Part shown: positions 8,544-17,057 of the stretch, one piece after another
Numbering within the stretch: the first letter of the stretch is position 1
Layout of the letters: the number at the start of each line of letters is the position of its first letter
Origin: Flammeovirgaceae bacterium UBA6059
Lineage (GTDB): Bacteria > Bacteroidota > Bacteroidia > Cytophagales > Cyclobacteriaceae
Length of the DNA: 64,000 nucleotides
NCBI GenBank assembly: GCA_002435755.1
Contig: DIYH01000028.1
Location: 1-64,000 of the forward strand
Reading direction: 5' to 3'
Notes under the pieces: generated by a model
Databases searched by the model: none
Told to the model about the DNA's origin: nothing
What the model saw: only the letters and a program-made list of their open reading frames with translations
Program-made: the position numbers and the translations under genes

Positions 8544-9995
8544 ATGATTGACCGGATTAAAGCATTGGAGAGCAAGGCCACCGCTCTTGAACCTGAGCGC
8601 AACCATATCACTACTTTAACGACTACTTATGCGGAGAAGCATCTTGCAAGTATTTATAACACTAAAGCATACTTCTCAGAGGACCCTGGAGGCAAATCAT
8701 TCTTAGATCATCCAATCGGGGAAGAAGGAACAAATATCGAAGAACTTCTTTCCATTATTCATGAAGAGGTCGATGAAGCAGGTATCAATGCTGCAGCCCA
8801 TGGCCACCTTGGCTACATCCCTGGCGGGGGTCTCTACGCGAGTGCACTTGGCGACTACCTCGCCGCTGTAACCAACAATTATGCTGGAATATTTTTTGCC
8901 TCTCCAGGAGCCGTGAGGCTAGAGAATCAGCTGATCACCTGGATGGCCGAGATGGTAGGCTATCAGGCGGGCTATGCCGGAAACCTCTCTTCGGGAGGTA
9001 GTATTGCCAATCTCACCGCCGTAGTGACTGCCAGGGATGCTCATGAACTCAAAAGTGCAGATATTCCAAAGGCGGTCATTTACTGCACACATCAAATGCA
9101 CCACTGTCTCCTGAAGGCGATTCGGATTGCTGGGTTAAAGGAAGCTCATCTGCGTGAAATTCCTCAGGATAATAGACATAGGATGGTACCAGAGACGCTA
9201 AAAGCCCAAATTGAAAAAGACAAGGCCGAAGGTCTGAATCCGTGGTTAGTCATCGCATCAGCAGGCACAACAGATGTTGGCGCTGTGGATCCCCTAGAGG
9301 AGGTGGGTCAAGTGGCTAAATCGTATAACTGCTGGTATCATATCGATGCTGCCTATGGCGGGTTCTTCATGTTACTTGATGAGAAGAAACACTTGTTTCG
9401 CGGTGCGGCTCTTAGCGATTCTATTGTGCTTGATCCCCACAAAGGTCTTTTCCTGCCTTTTGGTACTGGTGCACTATTAGTCAGAAACAAGCAGCACCTG
9501 CTAGATTCTCATTTTTACATGGCTAATTATCTTCAGGACGTCCACACTCCTGACGCAGAATTATCTCCTGCGGACCTATCTCCGGAACTTACGAAGCATT
9601 TCAGAGGCCTTAGGATGTGGCTGCCTCTCAAACTCCACGGGTTGGGTCCTTTCAAGGCTGCCTTGGAAGAAAAGCTTGCTCTTTGTGAATACTTCTACAC
9701 TAAAATTCAGGAGATACCCAATATAGAAGTAGGCCCAGAACCAGAGCTTTCCGTGTGTTACTTTAGGTACCTACCGGAAAATGGAGATTCGAACACTTTT
9801 AACCAGCAATTACTAAATCTTATCCATCAGGATGGGCGTGTATTCATGTCCTCCACAACATTAGACAACAAGTTCTTGATCAGGGCAGCTGTCCTTTCCT
9901 TCCGGACACACTTGGCAAGCATAGACTTAGCTCTCGATATCATCAAAACCAACATTGAAAAGCTGAAAAAGTCTGAGGTGCCTACTTCACCTTGA
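8544..9995 (+). CDS. PLP-dependent group II decarboxylase (aromatic amino acid/glutamate decarboxylase-like)
   Basis: A 483-residue cytoplasmic enzyme of the group II decarboxylases, which remove CO2 from aromatic or acidic amino acids. The PLP lysine is Lys300 in LDPHKGLFLPFGTGALLVR; the cofactor aspartate lies in HIDAAYGGFF; SSGGSIANLTAV is the phosphate-binding region. The N-terminus resembles that of aromatic-L-amino-acid decarboxylases (GHLGYIPGGGLYASALGDYLAA). Substrate cannot be assigned. It stands alone, and its 3' end overlaps the convergent TonB gene by 14 bp. Confidence 0.88.
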   Translation: MIDRIKALESKATALEPERNHITTLTTTYAEKHLASIYNTKAYFSEDPGGKSFLDHPIGEEGTNIEELLSIIHEEVDEAGINAAAHGHLGYIPGGGLYASALGDYLAAVTNNYAGIFFASPGAVRLENQLITWMAEMVGYQAGYAGNLSSGGSIANLTAVVTARDAHELKSADIPKAVIYCTHQMHHCLLKAIRIAGLKEAHLREIPQDNRHRMVPETLKAQIEKDKAEGLNPWLVIASAGTTDVGAVDPLEEVGQVAKSYNCWYHIDAAYGGFFMLLDEKKHLFRGAALSDSIVLDPHKGLFLPFGTGALLVRNKQHLLDSHFYMANYLQDVHTPDAELSPADLSPELTKHFRGLRMWLPLKLHGLGPFKAALEEKLALCEYFYTKIQEIPNIEVGPEPELSVCYFRYLPENGDSNTFNQQLLNLIHQDGRVFMSSTTLDNKFLIRAAVLSFRTHLASIDLALDIIKTNIEKLKKSEVPTSP

Positions 9996-11049
9996 AAGTG
10001 ATAGGTACTGATATTCGAGACTGGACTGACTGATCTTTGTATTCAGCTGGGACCCAACCATCGGTGGAAGAAATTAGCCGAACTGCCTCAGCATTCAACT
10101 CTTGTGAAATACCTCGCATGACCCGAAAGTCACTTGTGCTGCCATCCATATCCACCAAAAAATCAATGATCACCTGACCTTCCAACCTATCTCTATAGGC
10201 TGTTTCAGGGTACCGATAGTTTTTTAGTACATACTCGTAAAACTCTTCAATACCATCCCGGTAGGAGGGCTTCAAACCAGGGTGATCCACCTCTTGAGGT
10301 TCAATGCCCCTAATGTATTGCACTGCATCAGGTCCATGGAAATACTCACTAGCCTCTAATCTCTCCATTCTTAGTAGGTCAGGCACTTCAAAGAGAGTTG
10401 CTTTCAGCTTCGTCTCAGCGTATGTCGGATTTCCTTTTTTCTCATGGTCAATACCATTGAGAAAGCTGCCTTCATCACCATATTCTTCAGTTAGGATTTT
10501 GCCTCCTGGCGAATAGCGATAAACCCATTTCCCAGACCGCTTTCCATTAGTAAAGTAAGCATTCAACATTACAACTTTGTCTCCGAACGGCACGGACAAT
10601 CTCCAGTTGCCACTGCCTTCTGAAACCAGTCGTTTATTGCGTGTATCGTAGAACTCTTGCACTGAGAAATCTTCGCCACTGAAGATGACAACTTGCTTGA
10701 TACCTCCATGATCATTGTAATAGTTCCACTTGCCAATTCTTCGACCATCCACGTACTCCCCACTGCTTTCTAATACCGTATTATCATGATAAAACTTGAA
10801 GTGGCCGTGCTTTTCACCATTCCGATAGGTGCCCTCTCTAACGAGTCTACCATCTACAGTACTGTCTGTGAATACACCATCCCATATCAGTGAATCTCCT
10901 TGAAAGACCACCTCAGTGTTGCGGATAAAAGATGCATCTCTCTCGATGGTGATTTGCCAGGATGCATTATAATGAATCCTCACTGAAACTTGAGCCAAAG
11001 AAGTCGTGGAAAAGATCGATACGAGAATAAGTACCCTGATCAAGGTCAT
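9982..11049 (-). CDS. TonB C-terminal protein with MORN-like/antitoxin-type repeats
   Basis: A 355-residue exported protein. After a signal peptide ending SLAQ come repeated MORN-like units (VREGTYRNGEKHGHFKFYHD, YVDGRRIGKWNYYND, FTNGKRSGKWVYRYS), then a C-terminal TonB domain (YPETAYRDRLEGQVIIDFLVDMDG...AVRLISSTDGWVPA). TonB domains transmit energy to outer-membrane receptors, but secreted versions of this fusion are common in Bacteroidota with no known role. The longest frame starts with TTG at 11055; I use ATG at 11049, which begins the signal peptide and sits 3 nt after a perfect -7 box. Confidence 0.8.
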   Translation of the reverse strand: MTLIRVLILVSIFSTTSLAQVSVRIHYNASWQITIERDASFIRNTEVVFQGDSLIWDGVFTDSTVDGRLVREGTYRNGEKHGHFKFYHDNTVLESSGEYVDGRRIGKWNYYNDHGGIKQVVIFSGEDFSVQEFYDTRNKRLVSEGSGNWRLSVPFGDKVVMLNAYFTNGKRSGKWVYRYSPGGKILTEEYGDEGSFLNGIDHEKKGNPTYAETKLKATLFEVPDLLRMERLEASEYFHGPDAVQYIRGIEPQEVDHPGLKPSYRDGIEEFYEYVLKNYRYPETAYRDRLEGQVIIDFLVDMDGSTSDFRVMRGISQELNAEAVRLISSTDGWVPAEYKDQSVQSRISVPITFKVK

Positions 11050-11052
11050 GAT

Positions 11053-11060
11053 CAAATATA
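11053..11060 (-). promoter_or_regulatory. Probable -7 box of the TonB/MORN gene
   Basis: Minus-strand TATATTTG matches TAnnTTTG and ends 3 nt before ATG 11049, implying an almost leaderless transcript. No clear -33 box was found. Confidence 0.4.
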
Positions 11061-11136
11061 TTCTTTGATTGCCGTAATCTGTGTTAAATCATAGTTGATG
11101 GACAACCTTTTAGCTTACTTTCAGTAAATTTCTATT

Positions 11137-11361
11137 ATGTATTCAGCATCGTTGTTTATCATTGCTACTACGCTCGTCATATTCTGGGGAGCTGCCATAT
11201 TTGATATCTCTCGCCATGAATTCAAGGAAGGTGGATCTAAGATGCTCTGGTTCTTGCTGGTCCTCTTCTTTCCTATAGTTGGGACTATCGTTTATTTCCT
11301 GACACGGAATAAATTGCTCAAAGAAAAACCCAGACCTTTTGGGACTGGGTATGTTCAGTAA
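11137..11361 (+). CDS. Small PLDc_N membrane protein
   Basis: A 74-residue protein with two transmembrane segments and the PLDc_N pattern FWGAAIFDISRHEF...KMLWFLLVLFFPIVGTIVYFL. This domain is normally the N-terminal anchor of cardiolipin synthases, but stand-alone copies are widespread and uncharacterised. The 3' end of the coding sequence contains a hairpin that serves as terminator for the convergent DUF2807 gene. Confidence 0.85.
   Translation: MYSASLFIIATTLVIFWGAAIFDISRHEFKEGGSKMLWFLLVLFFPIVGTIVYFLTRNKLLKEKPRPFGTGYVQ
11322..11350 (-). terminator. Terminator of the DUF2807 gene, inside the 3' end of the PLDc_N gene
   Basis: Read on the minus strand: stem ACCCAG/CTGGGT with an inner CC/GG extension, followed by a T-rich tract (TTTTTCTTT). 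It begins 33 nt beyond the DUF2807 stop and overlaps codons of the opposite gene. Confidence 0.5.
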
Positions 11362-11382
11362 GTCATTGAGAGAACCTCTTGA

Positions 11383-12102
11383 TCAAGGATTCTTGTCGGT
11401 ATATTGATAGACCGATTTATCACCCATCACTATGCCCTGTCTTACTCTTGGGCTACCGGCAAACCTGATATCAGCATCACCAAAAACACTATAGTTTAAT
11501 TGGTGTTCTGCGGACAACCGTACATCCGATTCCCCGAAGATAGACACCTTGCCCTCTCTGCTGGCAATGTTTAGCGTATTGATCTGGTTATCGCCAAAGA
11601 GCTTAAACTTCTGCTCTGCAATGGTCCCATTTTCAATTAGAATATCATTTTCGCCGTAGGCTTTTGTCACCATTTTGCTAGCATACAGTCCAGTAAGCCT
11701 GATATCATTATCACCATACGCCTTCAAAACAAATTTATTAGCAACGATATCGTCAGGGCTGTCAATGTAGCCATCACCCTTGATTACCAATTTCTCCAGG
11801 TCGACGAAGGTTACATAAGCATCCACACTCCGATTACCATATTGCTCATGCTTATCAAACATCTTCGCACCTTCAAGATAGATATGTAAGTGACCATTGC
11901 GGACAATCGCATTGATGTCAGCAAAATTGATATCTGATGATTCTAACCGTAAGAAAGGTTGATCCCCTTTTGTCAGATGAAGGTTGATCCTGTCGCCTAC
12001 CGTAATCTTGTTGAAGTCCCTGAGCTCCCGCTCGCTATTGGTTTGTGCATAGAGGCTTAGCACAGCTACCATTAGTCCGATCAATACAATGAGTTTTTTC
12101 AT
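11383..12102 (-). CDS. DUF2807 (head GIN domain) exported protein
   Basis: A 239-residue protein with a signal peptide (MKKLIVLIGLMV... ending LYAQ) and a DUF2807 domain, a right-handed beta-structure recognised by its repeating FVLKAYGDNDIRLTGL and MVTKAYGENDILIENG units and the opening RDFNKITVGDRINLHL. Members are called putative autotransporter head domains, but their function is unknown. The open frame extends to 12141; ATG 12102 is chosen because it starts directly at the lysine-rich signal peptide. Confidence 0.82.
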   Translation of the reverse strand: MKKLIVLIGLMVAVLSLYAQTNSERELRDFNKITVGDRINLHLTKGDQPFLRLESSDINFADINAIVRNGHLHIYLEGAKMFDKHEQYGNRSVDAYVTFVDLEKLVIKGDGYIDSPDDIVANKFVLKAYGDNDIRLTGLYASKMVTKAYGENDILIENGTIAEQKFKLFGDNQINTLNIASREGKVSIFGESDVRLSAEHQLNYSVFGDADIRFAGSPRVRQGIVMGDKSVYQYTDKNP

Positions 12103-12173
12103 TTTCGTTTTTACCTTGAGATTCATCCTATAGATGCACAACGAAGAAAAAGGTTGCCACGAGATAAAACAAA

Positions 12174-12671
12174 ATGAAAAAAAATATTGAGGTCAGGTCT
12201 ATGAGGGCCGAAGATTGGCCTGAAGTTCAGTCTATTTACGAAGAGGGAATTGCCACAGGTGTCGCCACCTTTGAGACGGATATTCCCGATTGGTCAGCCT
12301 GGGATGAGGAACATCTCGAGCATAGCCGTTTCGTCGCAGCGTCCAACAATGAAGTGATCGGATGGATCGCACTCGCCCCTGTTTCCGGTAGGTGTGCTTA
12401 CAATGGCGTAGCAGAAATCAGTATATACATTACAGAATCAGCGAAAGGGCAAGGAGTCTCAGCAGCATTAATGAAAGCAGCAATTACATCTTCGGAATCC
12501 TATGGCATATGGACCCTCTTTGCCGCGATGACCGCCACGAATGAGGCCAGTATCAGGTTTCACCTCAAAAGCGGCTTTCGTAAGATAGGCTACCGCGAAA
12601 AAATTGGAAAACTCAATGGAGAATGGCAGGATACGGTCATTTTTGAGCGCAGGAGCCCTAATATATTTTAA
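12174..12671 (+). CDS. GNAT N-acetyltransferase, phosphinothricin acetyltransferase-like
   Basis: A 165-residue cytoplasmic acetyltransferase. It shows the PAT subgroup features: IYEEGIATGVATFET near the start, GWIALAPVSGRCAYNGVAEISIYI, the acetyl-CoA loop ESAKGQGVSAAL, and AAMTATNEASIRFHLKSGFRKIGYREKIG. Homologues acetylate amino groups of small amino-acid-like molecules such as phosphinothricin or methionine sulfoximine/sulfone. The true substrate is unknown. It lies between convergent and divergent neighbours, so it is a single gene. Confidence 0.88.
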   Translation: MKKNIEVRSMRAEDWPEVQSIYEEGIATGVATFETDIPDWSAWDEEHLEHSRFVAASNNEVIGWIALAPVSGRCAYNGVAEISIYITESAKGQGVSAALMKAAITSSESYGIWTLFAAMTATNEASIRFHLKSGFRKIGYREKIGKLNGEWQDTVIFERRSPNIF

Positions 12672-12687
12672 GCCAACCTCTTTTGCA

Positions 12688-14382
12688 TCAGTATCCAGCC
12701 GCCTGCCCGTCCTTACGAGACTCTGACGCTCCATAGTACACCTTGTTGACCGGGTCGTAGCGAATGGCCTGGTAGCCGCCATAGGGCCCCACACTGAACT
12801 CTACCCTGTGCCCAAGCATCTCCAATTCACGAATGACTTCATAGTCAAACCCACTCTCCAAATTGAGTGTTCCACCCCGGGTCATCTGAGAACCTGTGGG
12901 TTGAGAAGAGCCGGTATGGCGCATCCGCGGAGCATCTCCAGCTTCCTGGATATTCATCCCAAAGTCAATGATATTGGCGATGATCTGAGCATGCCCCTGG
13001 GGCTGTACTGCACCTCCCATCAGGCCGAAACTTAAAAACGGCTGACCATCCTTAGTCACAAAAGCAGGAATAATCGTATGAAAAGGACGTTTACCACCTT
13101 CCAGAGAGTTAAAATGCTCAGGGTCCTTGACATTGAACTGCTGTCCACGGTTTTGCAACACAAAGCCTAGTCCTGTTGGTACCATCCCCGAAGCGAACTC
13201 TGCATATATACTCTGGATTAATGAGACCATGTTGCCATCCTTATCAGCTACCGTCAAATAGGTAGTGTTTCCCCTCTCAATCTCGCCAGCAGGATATTCA
13301 CGGGCTGCTTTGTCCATATCAATGAGCTTCCTCCGCTCGTTTGCGTAATCCTTAGAGATCAACCATTCGACCGGTAATTCATTAAAAGCCGGATCAGCGT
13401 AGAATTTTGCTCGATCCTCATAGGCCAGCTTCTTTGCCTCCGTAAGCACATGCAAATATTCCTTGCTGCCAAATCCCATAGATTTGATATCGTATCCTTC
13501 TAAGATATTGAGCATTTGCAGTGCCGCTACACCCTGCCCATTGGGCGGTAGCTCCCATACATCATAACCTCTATAGTCGGTACTCACAGGCTCAATCCAC
13601 TCTGAGGTATGCTTCTTCATATCCTGATAAGAAAGGAAACCTTTGTTCTCCCTCATGTATTTGTCGATCGTCCGGGCGATTTCCCCTTCGTAGAATACCT
13701 TTCGGCCACCTTTGGCAATTTTATTATAAGTCTGCGCCAGATCAGGGTTTTTGAAGATCTCACCCTTCATTGGGGTTCTCTTTCCATTCGGCATATAGGT
13801 CTCTCTAAAACCAGGGAAGTCTTGCCTGCGCTCCCATTGATTATTCATCTGCCATGCAATGACTTCCGATACCGGAAAGCCATCATTGCCATAATCAATA
13901 GACGGCTGTAATATCTCCTGCATCGGCAACTTACCGAAGCGCTCGTGCATGGCAAACCATCCATCCACGCAACCTGGAACTGTAACTGGCAATGGGCCAA
14001 GAAAGGGTATATACTCCATATCATTCGACTTGAAGTACTCAACAGAAAGTTTCTCAGGGGCCCTCCCACTACCATTGAATCCGTAAAGCTTTTGTGTCTC
14101 AGCGTCCCATATGATAGCGAACACATCACCGCCGATCCCACAGGCATGAGGCTCTACCAAACCAAGCATGGCGTTAGCAGCTATGGCGGCATCCATCGCT
14201 GTACCTCCCTTTTTCAGAATATCTAATGCAGCTTGTGTGGCTAACGGTTGGCTTGTGGCCACCATCCCATTTTGAGCGATCACCTCAGATCGTGTGGCAA
14301 ATGCCTTACCAGAAACACGGTCCTGGGCCAAAGCGACTACCGCAATGAGATTAAGGACTAATATCAGTATTGGGTGTTTCAT
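12688..14382 (-). CDS. ggt: Gamma-glutamyltransferase
   Basis: GGT cleaves glutathione and transfers its gamma-glutamyl group in the periplasm. The 564-residue precursor has a signal peptide ending ALAQ. The self-processing site is visible in RGNTTYLTVADKDGN, where Thr374 should be the nucleophile and new N-terminus of the small subunit. GSGRAPE binds the glutamyl carboxylate region and MGGAVQPQGHAQI is conserved in the small subunit. Length is normal. No glutathione genes are nearby. Confidence 0.95.
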   Translation of the reverse strand: MKHPILILVLNLIAVVALAQDRVSGKAFATRSEVIAQNGMVATSQPLATQAALDILKKGGTAMDAAIAANAMLGLVEPHACGIGGDVFAIIWDAETQKLYGFNGSGRAPEKLSVEYFKSNDMEYIPFLGPLPVTVPGCVDGWFAMHERFGKLPMQEILQPSIDYGNDGFPVSEVIAWQMNNQWERRQDFPGFRETYMPNGKRTPMKGEIFKNPDLAQTYNKIAKGGRKVFYEGEIARTIDKYMRENKGFLSYQDMKKHTSEWIEPVSTDYRGYDVWELPPNGQGVAALQMLNILEGYDIKSMGFGSKEYLHVLTEAKKLAYEDRAKFYADPAFNELPVEWLISKDYANERRKLIDMDKAAREYPAGEIERGNTTYLTVADKDGNMVSLIQSIYAEFASGMVPTGLGFVLQNRGQQFNVKDPEHFNSLEGGKRPFHTIIPAFVTKDGQPFLSFGLMGGAVQPQGHAQIIANIIDFGMNIQEAGDAPRMRHTGSSQPTGSQMTRGGTLNLESGFDYEVIRELEMLGHRVEFSVGPYGGYQAIRYDPVNKVYYGASESRKDGQAAGY

Positions 14383-14737
14383 AATGACGGAGTTAATTCG
14401 AATGACGAGAATAATGAATCTAACCTGGGAGGGCTAGAGATAGTTTTTGAGTGGTTATTTGACCGGCTCACCGATCAGAAAACGCGATTACTTTGTTGTA
14501 TTGAGCTTCACTCGGAAAAACAAGTAACATTGTTGGTCTTACCAACGGACTAATATTTCTGTGTTGACATCACTCCCTTGCAGCTTTGTGAAGCTTAGGA
14601 GACTTACGAGTCTCACTGCGTAAGTAAAATCAGGTTAAGATGCCTAAGTCTCAGTCATCCTCAGGATCCCTTCGCAAAAGAATGACCACATGGCTAAGTA
14701 GTTGAGTGCCAATTCGTATTCTCAATCATCAGTGAAT
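14383..14737. other. Intergenic region between ggt and rarA
   Basis: About 355 bases without a supported gene. The only structure noted is a perfect hairpin GAGACT-TACG-AGTCTC at 14599-14614 with no T tract. I found no TAnnTTTG box pointing to ggt. A short plus-strand frame at 14702 is a shadow of rarA. Confidence 0.5.
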
Positions 14738-16006
14738 TTAATACCCATACTTCTCTTTCCACATGGCTCTCAGTCGCTTGCGCATCTCCTCTTCTCGAGG
14801 GTTTTTGCCCGGATCGTAGAACTTCGTGTTATTGATCTCTTCTGGGAGGAAATCCATAGCTACAAAGTTGCCAGCATGGTCATGAGCATACTTGTAGCCT
14901 TTGCCATAGTCCATGTCCTTCATAAGCTTAGTCGGTGCATTACGAATGGCCATAGGCACGGGCAGGTCACCGGTCTGACGCACCGTCTGCTGGGCCTTGT
15001 TGATGGCCATATATGCAGCGTTACTCTTTGGTGAAGAAGCTAAATAAGTAGCGCATTGCGATAGTATAATGCGTGACTCAGGGTAGCCGATCATACTTAC
15101 TGCCTGGAATGTATTAGTGGCAATCACCAATGCGGTAGGGTTGGCATTGCCTATGTCCTCTGAAGCAAGTATGACCATGCGTCGTGCAATGAACTTCACA
15201 TCCTCGCCACCTTCGATCATACGGGCCAGGTAGTACACAGCTGCATTTGGGTCGCTCCCTCGAAGGGATTTGATGAAAGCGGAAATGATGTCGTAATGCA
15301 TCTCTCCCTTTTTATCGTAAACCGGTACCTTTTGCTGGACAGTATCCATGACCAGCTGGTCCAGCACGGTCACCTTGTCATCATTGACTGCATCTACTAC
15401 CAGTTCGAAGATATTGAGGATCTTGCGTGCATCACCACCGGAGAGCTTGAATAAGACATCAGTTTCTTTTAGGGTGATCTCTTTGGACTTCAATTTTTCG
15501 TCTACTAGACACGCATGATCGATAAGCTTAAGTAGATCTTCCTTACGGAGCGAATTGAGCGTGTAGACCTGGCACCTGGAAAGCAAGGCAGCATTAACTT
15601 CAAAGCTGGGATTCTCAGTGGTAGCACCTATCAATGTGATACGACCTTTCTCAACTGCGCCCAGTAATGCGTCCTGCTGACTTTTATTGAAGCGGTGTAT
15701 CTCGTCGATAAAAAGAATGGTCTTGACTCCCGGACGGGTCTGGTTAATCACTTCTCGTACTTCCTTGACACCAGCACTGATAGCGCTCAGCGTCTTAAAA
15801 GGTTGTTTCACCTCATTGGCAATGATATTCGCGATAGTAGTCTTACCTACTCCCGGTGGCCCCCAAAGCACCATAGAAGGTACGGTACCTGAGGAGATGG
15901 TCTTCCGGAGTATGCCGGTTTCTCCAGTAAGATGCTCCTGCCCTACCAGCTCATCAAGCTTTGTGGGTCGCAATCGCTCTGCTAATGGCTGGGTCTCCTG
16001 AAACAT
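14738..16006 (-). CDS. rarA: Replication-associated recombination protein A (RarA/MgsA AAA+ ATPase)
   Basis: RarA acts at stalled replication forks. The 422-residue protein starts with the typical PLAERLRPTKLDELVGQEHL, then Walker A GPPGVGKTT (about residue 51), Walker B LFIDEIHRFNKSQQDALL, sensor TTENPSFEVNAALLSRC and the C-terminal MgsA tetramerisation region (RGSDPNAAVYYLARMIEGGEDVKFIARR). Length and motifs are standard. It is a single gene. Confidence 0.96.
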   Translation of the reverse strand: MFQETQPLAERLRPTKLDELVGQEHLTGETGILRKTISSGTVPSMVLWGPPGVGKTTIANIIANEVKQPFKTLSAISAGVKEVREVINQTRPGVKTILFIDEIHRFNKSQQDALLGAVEKGRITLIGATTENPSFEVNAALLSRCQVYTLNSLRKEDLLKLIDHACLVDEKLKSKEITLKETDVLFKLSGGDARKILNIFELVVDAVNDDKVTVLDQLVMDTVQQKVPVYDKKGEMHYDIISAFIKSLRGSDPNAAVYYLARMIEGGEDVKFIARRMVILASEDIGNANPTALVIATNTFQAVSMIGYPESRIILSQCATYLASSPKSNAAYMAINKAQQTVRQTGDLPVPMAIRNAPTKLMKDMDYGKGYKYAHDHAGNFVAMDFLPEEINNTKFYDPGKNPREEEMRKRLRAMWKEKYGY

Positions 16007-16072
16007 GAATAGAGTTTAGAAGGTGAGTACTGTCGTAGGCAAGTCACGTTGAGTTGTCAAACCCATTAGAAG

Positions 16073-16103
16073 AAAAAACCTCGCTGAGCTTTGTCAACGA
16101 GGT
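16073..16103 (-). terminator. Terminator downstream of the DUF1080 lipoprotein gene
   Basis: On the minus strand a 9-bp stem (CCTCGTTGA with TCAGCGAGG, one T-G wobble), loop CAAAGC, then a T run. It closes the oxidoreductase-DUF1080 operon. Confidence 0.8.
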
Positions 16104-16223
16104 ACCAAACTTGTGGGCACTACCCCGGAAAAAATGAAGCAAGCGCCCTAATGATTATCAATGAAACTTTATTCTGTCAGTGAGCCAAACATGATAAAAC
16201 GATCGTCCAACTCAGCAAACCCG

Positions 16224-17033
16224 CTAAAGTTCTTTGATCTTGATATTTCGGAACCATACGTCATCTCCATGGTCCTGTAGACCGATGTAGCCCTCTTCGG
16301 CAAAATCCGCCCAGTTGGGATTGATCGGTGGCCATTTGCTATCTGCTATCAATGCGATAAACTCAGGGTCTTTGTAGTCATATGTCACTACTGTATCTCC
16401 ATTTTGTATGTGCATGATAGAGCTCCCTTGTACAACTACTTCAGCTTGGTTCCACTCTCCTACAGGGTTAGCATTTTGAGGCTGGGCCGGGATCAGGTCA
16501 TAAAGTGAACCTGCTTGTCGATTATTGTCCTTCCCTAATTTTGCATCCGGGTGGTTAATGTTATCCAGCACCTGCATTTCAGGGGCCGACTTCCAGATGT
16601 AGTCAAACTCGGGCTTTTCCTGGCCTAAATAGAAAATTCCTGAGTTCGAGCCTTGGCCCACTTTCCATTCTACCTTAAAGTGAAAATTCGAAAATCGCTG
16701 CTCGCCATACAGAATGTCACCCCCATCCTCAGCGCCTGCTTCTCCCCTACCGGAACCTTGTATCTGAATAGCTCCATTGTCAATTCTCCATGCTGCCGGA
16801 AAACTCTCCTTTTGGTAACCTCGCCAGCCATTTGAAGTCGTTCCATCAAAGAGGAGCTTCCATCCGTCGGCTTGCTCGGCTGCTGTTAAAGTATTCGGTG
16901 TAGGTTCGCTCGGTGCTTCTACTTTCGGCTCTTCTTGAGCGGGTTCCTCGGATGTGGCACTTTCCTGCTTGCTAGGACTGCAAGCCACCACGGCCATTGT
17001 AAGTACTATGAGTATTAAGGTTAGTCTTTTCAT
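16224..17033 (-). CDS. DUF1080 lipoprotein (3-keto-disaccharide hydrolase-like)
   Basis: A 269-residue lipoprotein: lipobox VVAC with Cys18, then a Glu/Pro/Thr-rich linker (about 20-50), then a DUF1080 domain (WKLLFDGTTSNGWRGYQ, ILYGEQRFSNFHFKVEWKVG, SGIFYLG, PEMQVLDN, EEGYIGLQDHGDDVWFRNIKI). The fold is a jelly roll; some family members hydrolyse 3-keto-glycosides. It follows a Gfo/Idh/MocA oxidoreductase by 24 bp in the same operon, which is what a keto-sugar route would need. Activity is inferred from family and context. Confidence 0.85.
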   Translation of the reverse strand: MKRLTLILIVLTMAVVACSPSKQESATSEEPAQEEPKVEAPSEPTPNTLTAAEQADGWKLLFDGTTSNGWRGYQKESFPAAWRIDNGAIQIQGSGRGEAGAEDGGDILYGEQRFSNFHFKVEWKVGQGSNSGIFYLGQEKPEFDYIWKSAPEMQVLDNINHPDAKLGKDNNRQAGSLYDLIPAQPQNANPVGEWNQAEVVVQGSSIMHIQNGDTVVTYDYKDPEFIALIADSKWPPINPNWADFAEEGYIGLQDHGDDVWFRNIKIKEL

Positions 17034-17057
17034 GTTTATCTAATTATGGTCCTGTAA

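Noticed and set aside
13521..14226. Several ~75-100-residue frames on the plus strand across ggt
   Set aside because: All are shadows of the gamma-glutamyltransferase gene with no recognisable protein features.
14599..14614. Hairpin GAGACT-TACG-AGTCTC as an RNA element
   Set aside because: An isolated 6-bp stem with no T tract and no neighbouring structure is not enough to support a terminator or riboswitch.
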